Shown one piece after another: positions 1-10,515 of a stretch of 64,000 bases of DNA. The notes beneath the pieces are model-generated. The model saw only the letters and a list, made by a program, of their open reading frames with translations, made no database searches and had not been told where the DNA came from. This DNA is from Silene latifolia (taxonomy: Eukaryota > Streptophyta > Magnoliopsida > Caryophyllales > Caryophyllaceae): contig NC_133538.1 in the NCBI RefSeq assembly GCF_048544455.1, forward strand, positions 254,372,491 through 254,436,490, read 5' to 3'. The stretch's first letter is position 1. Each line of letters starts with the position of its first letter. Both the position numbers and the translations under genes were made by a program.

Positions 1-576
1 ATCGCACTTTAACTTGTCATGTTTACTTAAGCCTTGCATCTAATTGACATATATTAGTTTAGTCTTGCGCATATCTACGAGTTAATGTTGAAAATATAGC
101 TGACAGTGTAGACTTGACCTGAGAAATTGGCAACCTACTTTACAATTTCTGAGTTTTAGAGCCATATAACTGGTGATATTCATGACCGGTTCATGTAGGA
201 TATGAGAGTAGTACTCCTTGCATAACATGTTTATCACTTTTGCGCATTTATGAAATTCGATTTCATGTCAATTGTATACATTCGGGTTTGTGGTCGGTGT
301 CACATGCAGGGAGGTGCTTGCAAATTTCCCTTTCTTTCATTTTCACCCATTTAGCTCCACTTTAGCCAAATATAGCCTTTTTGACCCATTAGCTACACCC
401 AAAATTTAGCCTTCCAGTCAAGCTAGTTTAGTGTGACTCTTGTGGTATTTTTATCATTGTTGCGAGTTTGGCTCATTTGTTATTTGTACGGAGTTGGTAA
501 GAAATGAGAAAGAATGTGGAAAAGAAAAAAAGATACGTGAAAAGAAGAAAAAAAACGAAAAAGAAGAAAAAAAAAC
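1..576. other. Non-coding segment, probably retroelement 3' region
   Basis: I see no coding frame here. The last 80 bases are purine-rich (gaaaagaag repeats) and run straight into the CACTA element at 577; similar purine-rich DNA resumes at 2381. Together with 2381-3111 this is best read as the untranslated 3' part of the Gypsy element whose LTR begins at 3112. That link is inference from position only. Confidence 0.35.
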
Positions 577-610
577 GGAACTACAAATCCAGGCAACTAC
601 AACGCCCCTT

Positions 611-892
611 TAACAACGCTTATTCACGAAAATCACAATAGATGTTGTAGAATGTATGGCGCGAATTTTACTAAAATTAATTACAACGGGTATGGTTATA
701 TAACCGTTGTTATAAGTTTTAACAACGGGTCAAACATGCACAACCAATGTTAATAATTTGGCGCAAAGTTAGTGAAAAGTAATCACAACGGTTATTTTTG
801 AAACCCGTTGTTAAAACTTTTTAACAACGGTTTTTGTTTTACAACCGTTGTTAAAACGTTTTAACAACGGTTTTTGTTTAACAACCACTGTC
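611..892. repeat. CACTA left subterminal repeat array
   Basis: About ten copies of AACAACGG/CCGTTGTT variants in both orientations, spaced 10-40 bp apart. In known CACTA elements such repeats bind the element-encoded TNPA-like protein; binding here is inferred. Confidence 0.7.
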
Positions 893-946
893 AATACTTT
901 CCATACTATAAACCACACAAATACAGATCAGCTACAACAACAAAAC

Positions 947-1056
947 ACAAACCTTAACACAAACACAAACACAAACACAGACAAACACAAACACAAACAC
1001 AAACACAGACAAACACAAACACAAACACAAACACAGACAAACACAAACACATACAA
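947..1056. repeat. ACAAAC-type microsatellite
   Basis: Tandem ACAAAC units with occasional ACAGAC variants. They lie just after a TATA-like actataaac (904-912) and before a CT-rich stretch with a possible splice donor (aaggtaaat, near 1158). This could be the leader of a transcript entering the CACTA element from its left end. Confidence 0.8.
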
Positions 1057-1364
1057 AAAACACACACTTTCTCATCGTCTCTTTCTCTCTTTCTCATCGT
1101 CGCTTTATCATCTCGCCGTCACTGTTGATTTCATCGTCTCTTACTTTCTCTAATTATAAGGTAAATCTCGCCGTCACTGTTGGTTTCATCGTCTTTCATC
1201 ATCATTATTTTCTTTTTCTAATTATTTCATTTGCATGTATGTGTTTTTATCAATCATTATGTTATTTCTGTAAGTATTATTCGCTTAATTAGCTAGTAAA
1301 ACAAATTAAATAAAATAAAACAAAGAAGAAGCAAGATGATAGAGAGGAATGCATGATAAACTTA

Positions 1365-1368
<4 letters not shown>

Positions 1369-1439
<71 letters not shown>
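1369..1439. repeat. (AT)n microsatellite
   Basis: About 35 uninterrupted AT dinucleotides just downstream of the stop codon of the minus-strand ORF at 1455-1742. Length is likely to vary between individuals and assemblies. Confidence 0.95.
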
Positions 1440-1443
<4 letters not shown>

Positions 1444-1454
1444 AATTAAAAAAA

Positions 1455-1742
1455 TTACATTAATAATAATGCAATTCTTATATTTTCATAGAGAGTCTTA
1501 TTCTCTTCTATGATATCCGTCCTCTCCTCCTTAGCTATTTGGAGGTTCCGTTCGCAGATTGCTATATCGTCATATAGCCGCAACAATCGCCGCTCTGTCA
1601 AGCCATCTTTTTTGGCGTCCTTGAGTACGGATCGAGCATCCACAAGGTAGCTCCTGAAACTGTCCTCAATGTGGAGCAACCGGCGGATGAAACTGTTGTT
1701 GTTCTCGATCATAGTAAGAGTCTTAAGGATGATATCATTCAT
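1455..1742 (-). CDS. Small coiled-coil-like protein inside CACTA element
   Basis: A 95-residue ORF I do not recognise. It is rich in charged residues with heptad-like leucine and isoleucine spacing (for example around LTERRLLRLYDDIAICERNL, residues 48-67), so a short helical or coiled-coil protein is likely. The frame looks like a real gene: it starts with ATG at 1742, is preceded by a C/A-rich leader typical of plant 5' UTRs, and has a TATA box (1858-1865) about 115 bases upstream of the ATG. Codon use is mixed, not low-complexity. It lies centrally between the two subterminal arrays, so it may be an accessory gene of the transposon or a captured host exon. No catalytic motif is visible. Function unknown. 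Confidence 0.45.
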   Translation of the reverse strand: MNDIILKTLTMIENNNSFIRRLLHIEDSFRSYLVDARSVLKDAKKDGLTERRLLRLYDDIAICERNLQIAKEERTDIIEENKTLYENIRIALLLM

Positions 1743-1855
1743 TTTGTTGATGAAGTTTGGAGTTTGTTTGAAAGATTAATTAGGGTTTGAAGTTTGTTTT
1801 AGCAGTTAGGGTTTGGAGATAGTGAGATAATGGAATAGTAGTTGAAATAATGCAT

Positions 1856-1866
1856 GTATTTATACT
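1856..1866 (-). promoter_or_regulatory. Putative TATA box for the 95-residue ORF
   Basis: On the minus strand this reads tagtataaata. It lies about 115 bases upstream of the ATG at 1742, leaving room for a leader of about 85 bases if transcription starts about 30 bases below the box. Confidence 0.4.
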
Positions 1867-2103
1867 AAGTAATGTGTGGTTTGAGTTGTTTTTTAATTAA
1901 TATATGTTAGGAAGTTGTGCCATAATCATCATCATATCTCTCTCTGCTGCTTCAAATCTTATTATAACCCTTCTTATTCCATATTGTCCATTCATATGCA
2001 CAGAGATGGCGGTAATAATGCATGCATCTGAATTATAACGGGCCGTAATTATGCATGCATCTAGTAATATTTAATTTAATTTTTATTTTATTTTTTAAAA
2101 ACA

Positions 2104-2347
2104 AACAACAACGGTTATTGAGAAACAACCCGTTGTCTTTAGTTATAACAACGGTTTTATTATATTACAACCGTTGTTATAACTTTCCCACCAAAATTGA
2201 GTCACACTTTCCACAACGGGTTTTTATACTTAAAACCGTTGTTAATAGTTTTAACAACGGGTTCCTTAAGAAAACCAACCGTTGTTAAAACCTTTTACAA
2301 CGAACGCTTTAACAACATCCTCTTTTTTATATAACAACGGTTTTTAA
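2104..2347. repeat. CACTA right subterminal repeat array
   Basis: Copies of AACAACGG and CCGTTGTT in both orientations, the counterpart of the left array at 611-892 and ending about 30 bp from the CACTA terminus. Confidence 0.7.
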
Positions 2348-2380
2348 TCGTTGTTATAGCCTGTATCTGTAGTAGTGAAA

Positions 2381-3111
2381 TGAAAAAAAAGGATGAGAAA
2401 CGTGAACAGAAGAAGAAAAGAAAGAAAAGAAAAAAAAAGTTAGTTGTTTTGAATAAAAATTAGACCGTATTAAAAAAGGGAAGTTTGTGACGGTCTTACT
2501 CCTCTGTTTTATTTATATCTTTTTGAGGAGATCGTATTGGGTAGTGAATTGTGTGCCAATGAAGGGCACTTGTGCTTTATTTTCTAGTCAGCTGAGATTC
2601 GGATGGTTTCGTATGGTCCTGTTTAGGAGCTAGCTTGACGCTTTACCTCCACATTTCCATAATCTGTTTTGCCTTTTCTTACCTGCAACCTCACTTTCCC
2701 ATATTATTTGTAAGTCCTCGGCTGTAACGGACATTGTTGGATAGAATGTGTGTATAGTACTTGAATCGTTTATCATTTTTGTTGCATGCATGTTATGTAG
2801 GTCCCAGTTTAGGTGAGTGACTAATTTCCCTTTCTCTCTTACAAATTTATATTCACCCTTTGCTTCATGAGAGAAGAGTGACCCGTGAGAGTCTAATTTT
2901 GTTGGTCTTGCAAGGTCGATAGGTCAACTTTATTTATGGACATCATACAACTCGTTTGCGTATTGACTCCCGTACCTATGACTGTTAATTTTTGTTTGCA
3001 TTAAATTGGTTCAAGTAGACAAGCTATAGCTAGCTCTGAGTTTTCATATCTGTTCCATTAGTTTGCATTTAGTTTACTCGAGGGCGAGTAAAGGTTCAAT
3101 TTGGGGAGATT
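2381..3111 (+). other. Gypsy 3' untranslated region and polypurine tract
   Basis: Non-coding DNA leading into an LTR. The last bases, aaggttcaatttggggagatt (3091-3111, purine-rich core ggggagatt), match in form the end of the nested Athila element (aggttcggtttggggatatt before its 3' LTR at 36341), so this is a polypurine tract and the following LTR is a 3' LTR. The remainder of the element upstream is outside the window. Confidence 0.6.
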
Positions 3112-3387
3112 TGATACGTGCAATTTATATAGACTTTTTAGCCTCTTATTGCACGCATTTCTATGCCTTTTTGTATCGCTTTGTATTGCAAAATGCCCCG
3201 AATTGGCTACTTTGGTTTGTTTTGTCTTAATTACAGAAATGGACCCGAAAGTAGCGGAATCGACCCTTTTCGTCCCATTTAGCATGCATTGTAAGGAGAC
3301 TTGAATTTTGGAGCAAGAGTCGTACCTCGGGATCCATGAAGGGTGGTGAAATGAAGCTGTCATGACGAGTTTGAGGCTGATGCAATG

Positions 3388-3592
3388 GATTTCCACTCGA
3401 TCGAGTGGAATTATGAGTCAATCTAGTGGTTTGGCAGGAATCAAAGGCCGATCGAGTTGTTCTAAATACTCGATCGAAATATGCTTTTATGGAGTTACTC
3501 GATCGAGAGCCTAAAGTGTTCTATCGAGAGCAATTGCTGGAGAAGACCTCGATCGAGGATTCTGAAAATACTCGATCGAGTGGATTGCTAGT
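3388..3592. repeat. CTCGATCGAG palindrome tract in LTR U3
   Basis: Seven copies of the palindrome CTCGATCGAG or close variants within about 200 bp (near 3396, 3451, 3467, 3497, 3522, 3549, 3571). The tract is centred roughly 380 bp from the LTR start and ends about 60 bp before the TATA box. Confidence 0.9.
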
Positions 3593-3647
3593 TTACACGG
3601 TCTTTAGTAGTCCGTGATAGATTTATTTATGTTAATTATCGCTCCCC

Positions 3648-3654
3648 TATATAA
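3648..3654 (+). promoter_or_regulatory. LTR TATA box
   Basis: Tatataa in the context cctatataaggg, downstream of the palindrome tract. A likely core promoter of the LTR. Confidence 0.55.
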
Positions 3655-4514
3655 GGGAGTCGTCATTAGGTTAATAAACATACTTCTACACTTCTAAAAC
3701 TTTGCTTAATTACGTTCTTGCTCTCTTTTGACTGCTTAAACTTTTCTGCCTCTTTCCTCTCGGATTTGGATTGTAATCATTCTTTTCCCTTTAATCTAAA
3801 CTTTATTTGCTTTCATTAATTATTCCTTTACTCTTGTTTATGCTTATTTGTCATCTCTTTGTTATGTCTATTGTTAGCATGCTTATTGTTGTTATTGTCG
3901 ATTGCCCTAAGAACATGAGTAGCTAATTCTCTTTATGTTAGGACTAGGGGATCCATGGTAGAATTGTGACGATGTAGTGAATAGACTAGACGATTTACAT
4001 GTGGGAATCTGTCACCGTAACAATATAACTGTAACATGTTTAGTCGAGTGCACGCTTCTAAATAACTTAAATCTGGTTAATTTCACCCTTGGATCGAAAG
4101 ATTGGGGAGAACAGACCTGCTATGAACAGTAGACTACCTAATGAGGGCGAAAGTTAAGTTAGTAGTAGTCTAGGATGGATAGCGGACCGATAGGACCTTC
4201 CCATTGCCCTTCTCACAGTAGATTGTCTAGGCTATTTACAACTGAGTCGATAGACTGCCATGATGAACCGAAATCCTGACATACTCTATTTTATCAGAAT
4301 ACTTTTATCACATTTTCTCGCTTTACTGCTCTTACTTTATTTCTCTTGCCTTTGACCTTCAGTAGTTTAGAAAACCAAACTAAAACCCCCATTTGTGACC
4401 TAGATAGACGGACTTTCTGATAGATATCTTGCCTCCCTGTGGAGATCGACCCTACTTATCACTAGTTTCCATTAGTATATTTAGGTATTTTTTTTTGGTA
4501 CAGAAACGACAGCA

Positions 4515-5808
4515 TTAAAAAACTCCATCAAAACCAGTTCTTAAGACAAGCTCTTAGACGATCCTATGACGAACTCAGACTTCTTCCCTGTTTCTCATAT
4601 CTATGACGGAAGGCAAGCCATATTCCCCACAAAATCATCCCATCTCGAACAGAGAAAAGACAGACTTATGTTTAGTACCGACCCAAATCAACCGGCGAAG
4701 ACGAACTTTTTTAGTGCGAATTCAAGTATGTAGAAAACTAACCAAATAGCTCACCAAATCACAATGGTGACAAACATCGTCAAAGTAAAAAAGCAAAAGC
4801 AAAAAAAAGCAAGAGCAAAAAAAAGGAAAAATAAAACGGAACAAAAAATGAAAATAGAAAAAATGTCAAAACTGCATAAGCCAAAGTCTACGTCTAAAGG
4901 AAAAACCGAATATCAAAACACTCATGAACGAAGATCAAAATTCAAAGGTGAAGCCAAAACGGTCAGATGATGTCAATAATAGCCATCCATACCCTTAAGT
5001 CCTTCTTGAGACAATCACAGGTAAATAGTCAGGATTTTTGATGATTCATTTAGCTTATGTCATTATACCCAAGCCTTTAGGGTCCAGACATGGAAATTTG
5101 AAACCGCATCATTTTCCAACCCATTTGCACTCAGGTTCCATCAAACTCGAGACACCACTTCCAATCAGTAGGCATAACCCATTGGCCTAAGGACCACAAA
5201 ATAAACATTCAGAGTGATGGTTCACTATTCAAATCCCTTATTACCAAGCTTCACATCTCAAAGCATGCAAGCCTTTTACACCAACCCCAGATACGGGATG
5301 TAACGGTACCTTGCATGCTAGAACGAGATACAACATGATATTAGGTGAAACCCTTGGTGTCTACATAAAAACAAAAACTTATCACCATTTTTATGCACCT
5401 CATCCGAACTACGTCGTGTTTGATTTTGCACAACGCGAACACGTAGGCAGTCCTTCAGAAAGAGGATTCAACCCATCCACCATTCATCTTGTCGATTTCT
5501 TACGGATATTAACTAAGTCCAAATTAAGTCACCTTCAACCGACTCAGTCTTAGTATTTAATTTAGGCTAGGATGAGGATCTAGATTCAGACGATTAATCG
5601 TCAGGTTTCAGAATGAGTTTTATCTAACGGTGTTGCCAAAGATGTTTCATTGATTTTTTTTTCCGAGTTATTTTTGTAGGAGATTTTGTATAGTAGAAAC
5701 TAGAAAAATGTGTGTGTAAGTTAGAAAGTGGAGTTGAAATGTAAGTAGTTTGGTTAGAAGGTGTGGTTGTATTAATTATAGTGAATGAAATATGTGGTAA
5801 AAAGCTAA
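4515..5808. other. Unassigned, retroelement-like non-coding DNA
   Basis: No convincing gene. The stretch near 5425 (cgcgaacacgtaggcagtcc) resembles the acacgtaggcag signature often seen in leaders of Ogre/Tat Gypsy elements, so part of this may be a Gypsy leader. An A-rich run (4764-4970) gives a lysine-rich frame that is compositional. The last 200 bp before the MITE at 5809 show nothing I recognise. Confidence 0.3.
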
Positions 5809-6122
5809 GAGCATCCGCAAAGGTGAGACTCCCCATATTTTCTCTTTTCTTTTCTTATTCGTCCACCTCATTTTCCACTAACTTTTCCATTTACCCTCCC
5901 CATTTCATAACTACATCTATGCAACAATAGAGTTCCCCAATTCATACACAAAAATTTGAGAACCTCCCCAAAAATAACACAAATTGCCTTACATTTTTTT
6001 GGGGACCTTCCCTAAAATTAGTGGAGTCTCAAATATTGGGGAGCTTAGTGCAACAATGAGGAGCACCATATGAAGAAAGAGAGTGTATATGGGGAGCTTG
6101 ATTTCCATCTTTGCGGATGCTC
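5809..6122. mobile_element. Tourist-like (PIF/Harbinger) MITE
   Basis: Perfect terminal inverted repeat GAGCATCCGCAAAG...CTTTGCGGATGCTC, with longer imperfect pairing (the CCCCATAT and ATATGGGG blocks follow). It is flanked by the 3-bp duplication TAA (5806-5808, 6123-6125). The length (314 bp), lack of coding capacity and TAA target fit a Tourist-like MITE mobilised by a PIF/Harbinger transposase elsewhere. Confidence 0.88.
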
Positions 6123-6223
6123 TAAAGGTAAAGTTATTAGGGCTAGAGGTAACGAGTTGTACATAATATAGGTACGTTCACATGTGAAAATGGACTTATG
6201 TCCAATGTAATAATAAGAACATA

Positions 6224-7982
6224 GAATTGTAAGCGTAAAGTGTAGTTAAGTTATCTCTCATCTCACTCAATCCTCTCTAAAAAAAACCCCCCCAAAAAAA
6301 CCCTAACTCCTCTTTTTACTGCACCGCCGCCACTGCCATCCTCCCATTTCCTGCCCCTTATCTCACCGCCTTTCGCCGGAGATGAGGCTATCAAGCTTTG
6401 ATTGCGCTCATCTCCGGCGACCATCATTTCTGTTTTTGATTAATTCCTTCTTTACCAATTCTCCGTTTTTTCGATGGGATTGATTCGATTTCTCGTCTTC
6501 ACTGCTATAATCAAGGTTCTTTGCTGCGCTTCGTCTTGCTCTGTTGGTTGGTGTTTTTGTTTTTGTCACTTGTTGCTTATGGTCATTGCTTTTCCGTCTC
6601 TTTTCTTCCTGTCTGAGGGTTGTTTGATGTTGTTGGTCGTTTTTTGGCTGACTTTGCATGCTTTTGAACCGGTGAAGTTCTCGTCCCTCCGTCCCTTGTC
6701 TTGTTGCCGTCGTTCGTATGTACTTACCAGTTGTGATCCCCCCATTCCCCCCACCTCTGGTTTAGTTGCTTAGTCTTTGTCCTTTCTGGTTGTGTCGATG
6801 ATTTTAACTCATCCGGTTATTGTGCTTTTATTTTATGTGGTTTTGTTTTTGGTCAGATTTGATGATCTCCCCATTCCCCCCATCAATCGGTCCCCTTTAC
6901 TTAGTCTCTATTGTATGTCAAATTTTTCTTTAGTTTTGTTTGGTTGCATGTCAGACGGTGGTCCTGGGAGGTGTCGTTTGGTGAAACGGGAGTCTTTTTT
7001 CGGTCTTGCATGTCCCTTTGAGTAACGGGACTTTTGTCCCTTGTCTGTTGTCTACTTCCTTCTTGGTCTTGACTGACTTCTTTGGGTTTGTTGATGTGTT
7101 TGAGTTCGGTTAGGCGTTGACTGTTGGTCCTCTTTTCGGTTCGTTTGGTTGTTGGGAGCGTTTCTTGCAACTTTTGTTACCCCTTGTTATAGTGGGTTGG
7201 AAGGCGGTTCTCATCTCTCCTCTGTTTGGTCCTGGATTTTTTTAGTATTCTGGTTTAATCATTACGTGAATGGTGTGTCTGGGTTGTGTTGATAAGGGGT
7301 GGTTCGTGGTGTTGGGTGTCGGGTGCGGTGGTTCCTCAGATAAAATGACGGCTTTTCTAAATTCCTTTTATTTTCTTTCCCTCCAAATAATGTCTTTGCT
7401 TGTGCTAGTAAGGACCTTTTCGAACTTGGGTGTCTTGTCCTTTAGTTCGTCTATGATTTCCTCTAGTATGAAGGTGGTTGTTTTGACTCGGAATTTGATT
7501 GCGGGGCTCTTTGTTATCCTTCTTCACTGCATGATGTACCTCTCGTTCAGTTTGTCTTATGATCAAAGAAGCCGATCTCTAAGGTGTAGGAGTTTTTACT
7601 CCGTCGACGACAGACTTTTTTGTCTTTCCAGTCACTTTGTCTTTCTACGTTCTTTTCGTAAGAGCGTAAGTACACTTTGCTATCGTCTCTCTGCGGCTCG
7701 TAGGTATCGACGGTTTTTGGAGGTCACTTATGCTTACGAAGCTGGTCCTTTTGCTCCTGGCCATTCTTCTATCCGTTACAATCAAGGCTCCGCTGTTATA
7801 GTTTATCTTAATGTTGTTGCTCTAGCTTTTTACGATTTTTATGCTCTAGAGAGGTATGACTTTGTAGTACTAGATTTAGCTTTTGGGTTTCTGGTGCTAC
7901 CTAGTCGAGTAGCTTACATTGTAATTCGTAGATCACTGTAAGTTATTCTCCTTTCGTTATCAAAAAAAAAAAAAAAAAAAAA
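6224..7982 (+). mobile_element. Poly(A)-tailed retroposed insertion (LINE-like)
   Basis: Ends in gttatc followed by a run of about 21 A (7962-7982). The 12-bp word aataagaacata occurs both just before the insertion (6212-6223) and just after the tail (7983-7994), the hallmark of target-primed reverse transcription. The 5' part (6280-6450) is unusually GC-rich, with ccgccgcc and cgccgg words like a LINE or gene leader. The interior is T-rich on the plus strand. An open frame of 223 codons (7270-7941) has no motif I know and looks compositional. No reverse transcriptase is present, so this is a non-autonomous LINE derivative or a processed pseudogene of an unrecognised transcript. Confidence 0.6.
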
Positions 7983-7994
7983 AATAAGAACATA

Positions 7995-8360
7995 AATAAA
8001 AGCTGAAATATAGGACTAAAGTGAAATAGTGTAGGGATTTCCAATAGTGTAGAGACCAATTGTTACTCTGCCGCCTCTCAGATTTTGTTCTTCCTTGGTA
8101 TGTGCACACGATTTCAAGCTACCTACGGAATTTCGTTGTTTTATCAAATTCTCTCTTGTACGTACTCTAATTTCTTATTTATAATCAACTCACCCCCACA
8201 AAACTCTCATTTGTACGCGTTACAAATTAAAAGGTACTCCGTAATAATTATCTGATAAATAAGAATTTATAGACGACGGTTACTTATTATCATAAAATTG
8301 TCACAATTTTTCCGTCACAAGAAAGACCAATTATAATTTTTATTATCACATGTTTCATTT
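7995..8360. other. AT-rich intergenic DNA
   Basis: No gene, repeat or terminal structure recognised. One ccgtcacaag word near 8312 belongs to the motif family of the inverted repeat that follows. Confidence 0.5.
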
Positions 8361-8601
8361 TTGTAGCGGTAAGTCTTCCTTGTGATGGACATATCCGTCA
8401 CAAGCTTGTGATGGGCATATCCGTCACAAGGTTGTGACGGGTCAAATATCAGTCACATGAGTAGATAAGATAAAAATCAGAGTGCCTAGAAAATCACAAA
8501 TGATTTGTCTTTATCCATCCATGTGGGTTTTATTTGATCCGTCACAAGCTTATGACGGCTATTATCCGTCACAAATGAAAATTTGTGTTTTTGTAGTTCG
8601 C
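8361..8601. mobile_element. MITE-like inverted repeat with CCGTCACAAG motifs
   Basis: The left part carries tandem copies of CTTGTGATGG.CATATCCGTCACAAG. The right part carries the reverse arrangement, ending near tttgtgtttttgtag. Read on the minus strand the right end begins ctacaaaaacacaaa, which resembles a CACTA-type terminus lacking its first bases. I cannot define an exact target duplication, so class (CACTA-derived or Mutator-like) is open. Confidence 0.5.
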
Positions 8602-9282
8602 AAATTTGTAAATTTATAACTTGATTATTTCTGAAAAAAATGTTACCAAATCTCCCTAGAATATTGAACTTTTCAGAGTTTAAAAGGGTTATATCAACCG
8701 AATGAACACAATATATATGGCATGAGTTGTACTCATTAATCTAATTACTTAGAATCAATCATTTAATAAGTTTGTTAAAAATTCGTCTCTCGTAACTTCC
8801 AAAACCGTAAGGAAATGACTTGAAATAAGAGAGTATTGTTTAAAACAAACGTTGTTATTCTATTATACAACAATCAGTTATTCTATTACACTAAGTCAAT
8901 TATTTTATTAAACACCAATTATATTTGTTCATCATGTCTGAAATTGCGGCAAATCACAGAAAAATAACGAAATTTTTTAAAAAGTTGTAATGAACAATTT
9001 TAATGTTAAAATTGTTGTCTCCTAATGTTATTAATCACGAAAAAGTTACGCTTATCTTCGTTTCATAGTGTTACATTAGGGTTTCTCCATATTTGGGGCT
9101 AAATTTGACGAATATTGTTTGCTTCAACTGAATTAACCGTAAGGTAATCGTTTTGAATTACTCCAGTTTGTGAAGAATTTATTGAATTATGCCATGAATT
9201 TGAAGAAAAAAGGAAAAAAGAGAAGAACAACACAGTGAACATTGACAGCGAAATGATTTTAAAAGAGACGAAAGATATAATT
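8602..9282. other. AT-rich intergenic DNA
   Basis: No gene or repeat recognised. The last five bases of the flank (9283-9287, atttt) are the left target duplication of the TRIM-like element. Confidence 0.5.
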
Positions 9283-9287
9283 ATTTT

Positions 9288-9480
9288 TGTTAGAGTGCAA
9301 ACCCATGTCCCACATCGGTAGAATAAAGATGGAAGATCATCTTTATAAGTATCTACTAAATATAATAGTACGAGGCCTTTTGGGAAAAAGCCCAAGAGTA
9401 AATCCGTGAGGGCTTGACCCAAAGCGGACAATATCGTACTATTATGCACAGTAGATATCGGCGCATCATAGGCCCAACAG
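9288..9480 (+). repeat. TRIM LTR, plus orientation, 3'-truncated
   Basis: Starts TGTTAGAGTGCAAACCCATG and follows the other LTRs through ...ggcccaaca, then stops about 25 bp short of the U5 end. It joins head-to-head the U5 end of the next, inverted LTR, giving a hairpin with arms of about 190 bp. Confidence 0.8.
9307..9349 (+). promoter_or_regulatory. snRNA-type USE plus TATA in TRIM LTR
   Basis: GTCCCACATCG (9307-9317) is an exact match to the plant snRNA upstream sequence element RTCCCACATCG. It is followed about 26 bp later by tttataag (9342-9349). The pair is repeated, with at most two changes in the first motif, in the other three LTRs. The spacing is close to that of Pol III-type plant snRNA promoters; use as a promoter is inference. 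Confidence 0.5.
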
Positions 9481-9484
9481 ATGT

Positions 9485-9701
9485 TGTGCGGAAACGTGAA
9501 TATCCTTGTGTTCGGGCCTCTGCTGCAACGGTGTCTACGGTCCATAATAGTACGATATTGTCCGCTTTGGGCCAAACCCTCATGGATTTACTCTTGGACT
9601 CCTTCCCAAAAGGCCTCGTACTATTATATTTTGTAGACACTTATAAAGATGATCTTCCATCTTTATTCTACCGATATGGGACATGGGTTTGCACCCTAAC
9701 A
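9485..9701 (-). repeat. TRIM LTR, minus orientation (first)
   Basis: On the minus strand: TGTTAGGGTGCAAACCC...ccgcaca. It is preceded, in its own orientation, by the polypurine tract gaggggaggat (9702-9712). Confidence 0.85.
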
Positions 9702-10280
9702 ATCCTCCCCTCAAACCAAGGACCATCATCTTTTGACTCGGGCCTTGACCTCTTACAGAGAATTTTCCACACCTACAACCCCAACTTCTAGACACCCGAA
9801 ACATCACAAGTCTTGATAACCTCCCCTTAGCCGACACACCATGCTACCACGAGCCATGTCCTGCATCATATGTCACCGTATGATCAAGTGAGTGCCCCCA
9901 CATGCTCCTGAGCCTGCATGTTCATGTGTCATTCTTGGGGATTTGCTACACATGCATATCGAACATCCTCTGCATCCAATATACCCTGGACCGGGTCCAT
10001 CACTTCAGAAGTCCTAGAACACAAACGGTCTCTGGCATCCAACCTGGAAAGGACCCACAAGACCTGTGGCACCCAATCTGATAAGGGTCCACCTGATCAT
10101 AAGTTCTAGTACACAAATGGTCTTTGTCCCACAAGACCTATTTCGCCTTCCATCCATTTAGCCCTGGACCGGGCTTGCTCAAGGACACACCCCGAGCTAG
10201 GATTTCCATGCCTTACAATGGACAACTTCAAGTCTTGGTCCTTGCTGATGCATCCTCGTGTCTAGCCCAAGTCGAACCGT

Positions 10281-10294
10281 GGGCTCTGATACCA
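10281..10294 (-). other. Primer-binding site, initiator tRNA-Met
   Basis: On the minus strand TGGTATCAGAGCCC, the usual iMet PBS, two bases after the LTR end at 10297. Confidence 0.85.
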
Positions 10295-10296
10295 CT

Positions 10297-10515
10297 TGTT
10301 ATGCGGAAGCGTGTATACCTCCGTATTGGGCCTTTGTTGCATCTGTGTCCACCACCCATAATAGTACGATATTGTCCGCTTTGGGCCAAGTCCTCACGGA
10401 TTAACTCTTGGGCTCCTTCTCAAAAGGCCTCGTACTATTATATTTAGTAGATACTTATAAAGATGATCTTCCATCTTTATTCTACCGATGTGGGACATGG
10501 GTTTGCACCCTAACA
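10297..10515 (-). repeat. TRIM LTR, minus orientation (middle)
   Basis: On the minus strand TGTTAGGGTGCAAACCC...cgcataaca, preceded by the polypurine tract ggggggaggat (10516-10526) and followed by an iMet PBS. It keeps the intact GTCCCACATCGG motif. Confidence 0.87.

Larger units (their letters stand above)
577..2377. mobile_element. Non-autonomous CACTA (En/Spm-type) transposon
   Basis: The right end, read on the minus strand, starts CACTACTACAGATACAGGC. The left end reads CGGAACTACAAATCCAGGC, an obvious but mutated partner (the first bases CACTA are altered). A possible 3-bp duplication aaa (574-576, 2378-2380) is weak because the flanks are A-rich. Both ends carry arrays of the word AACAACGG in both orientations, the subterminal repeats expected of CACTA elements. 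At 1.8 kb it has no room for a transposase and encodes only a 95-residue minus-strand ORF. It sits in the 3' region of a Gypsy element. Confidence 0.75.
3112..4514 (+). mobile_element. 3' LTR of an Athila/Tat-type Gypsy element
   Basis: Begins TGATACGTGCAATTTATATAG directly after a polypurine tract and ends near ...ggtacagaaacgacagca. Homologous LTRs occur in reverse orientation at 55578-57083 and 61291-62658. They share the motif gatagatatcttgcc...tggagatcgaccc near the 3' end and the acagaaat...cccgaaag block near the start. It has a TATA box at 3648 and a palindrome tract at 3388-3592. No primer-binding site follows, which supports a 3' LTR. The end is uncertain by about 12 bp. Confidence 0.7.

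Noticed and set aside
848-1153. Open frame of 101 codons with TNTNTDKHKHK-like repeats
   Set aside because: It is the translation of the ACAAAC microsatellite and flanks; no conserved protein signal.
4764-4970. Lysine-rich 68-codon frame as a small basic protein
   Set aside because: It follows an A-rich run and has no recognisable domain.
7270-7941. 223-codon open frame as a gene
   Set aside because: T-rich composition, no known motif, no leader or TATA, and it lies in a poly(A)-tailed insertion; kept only as part of that element.
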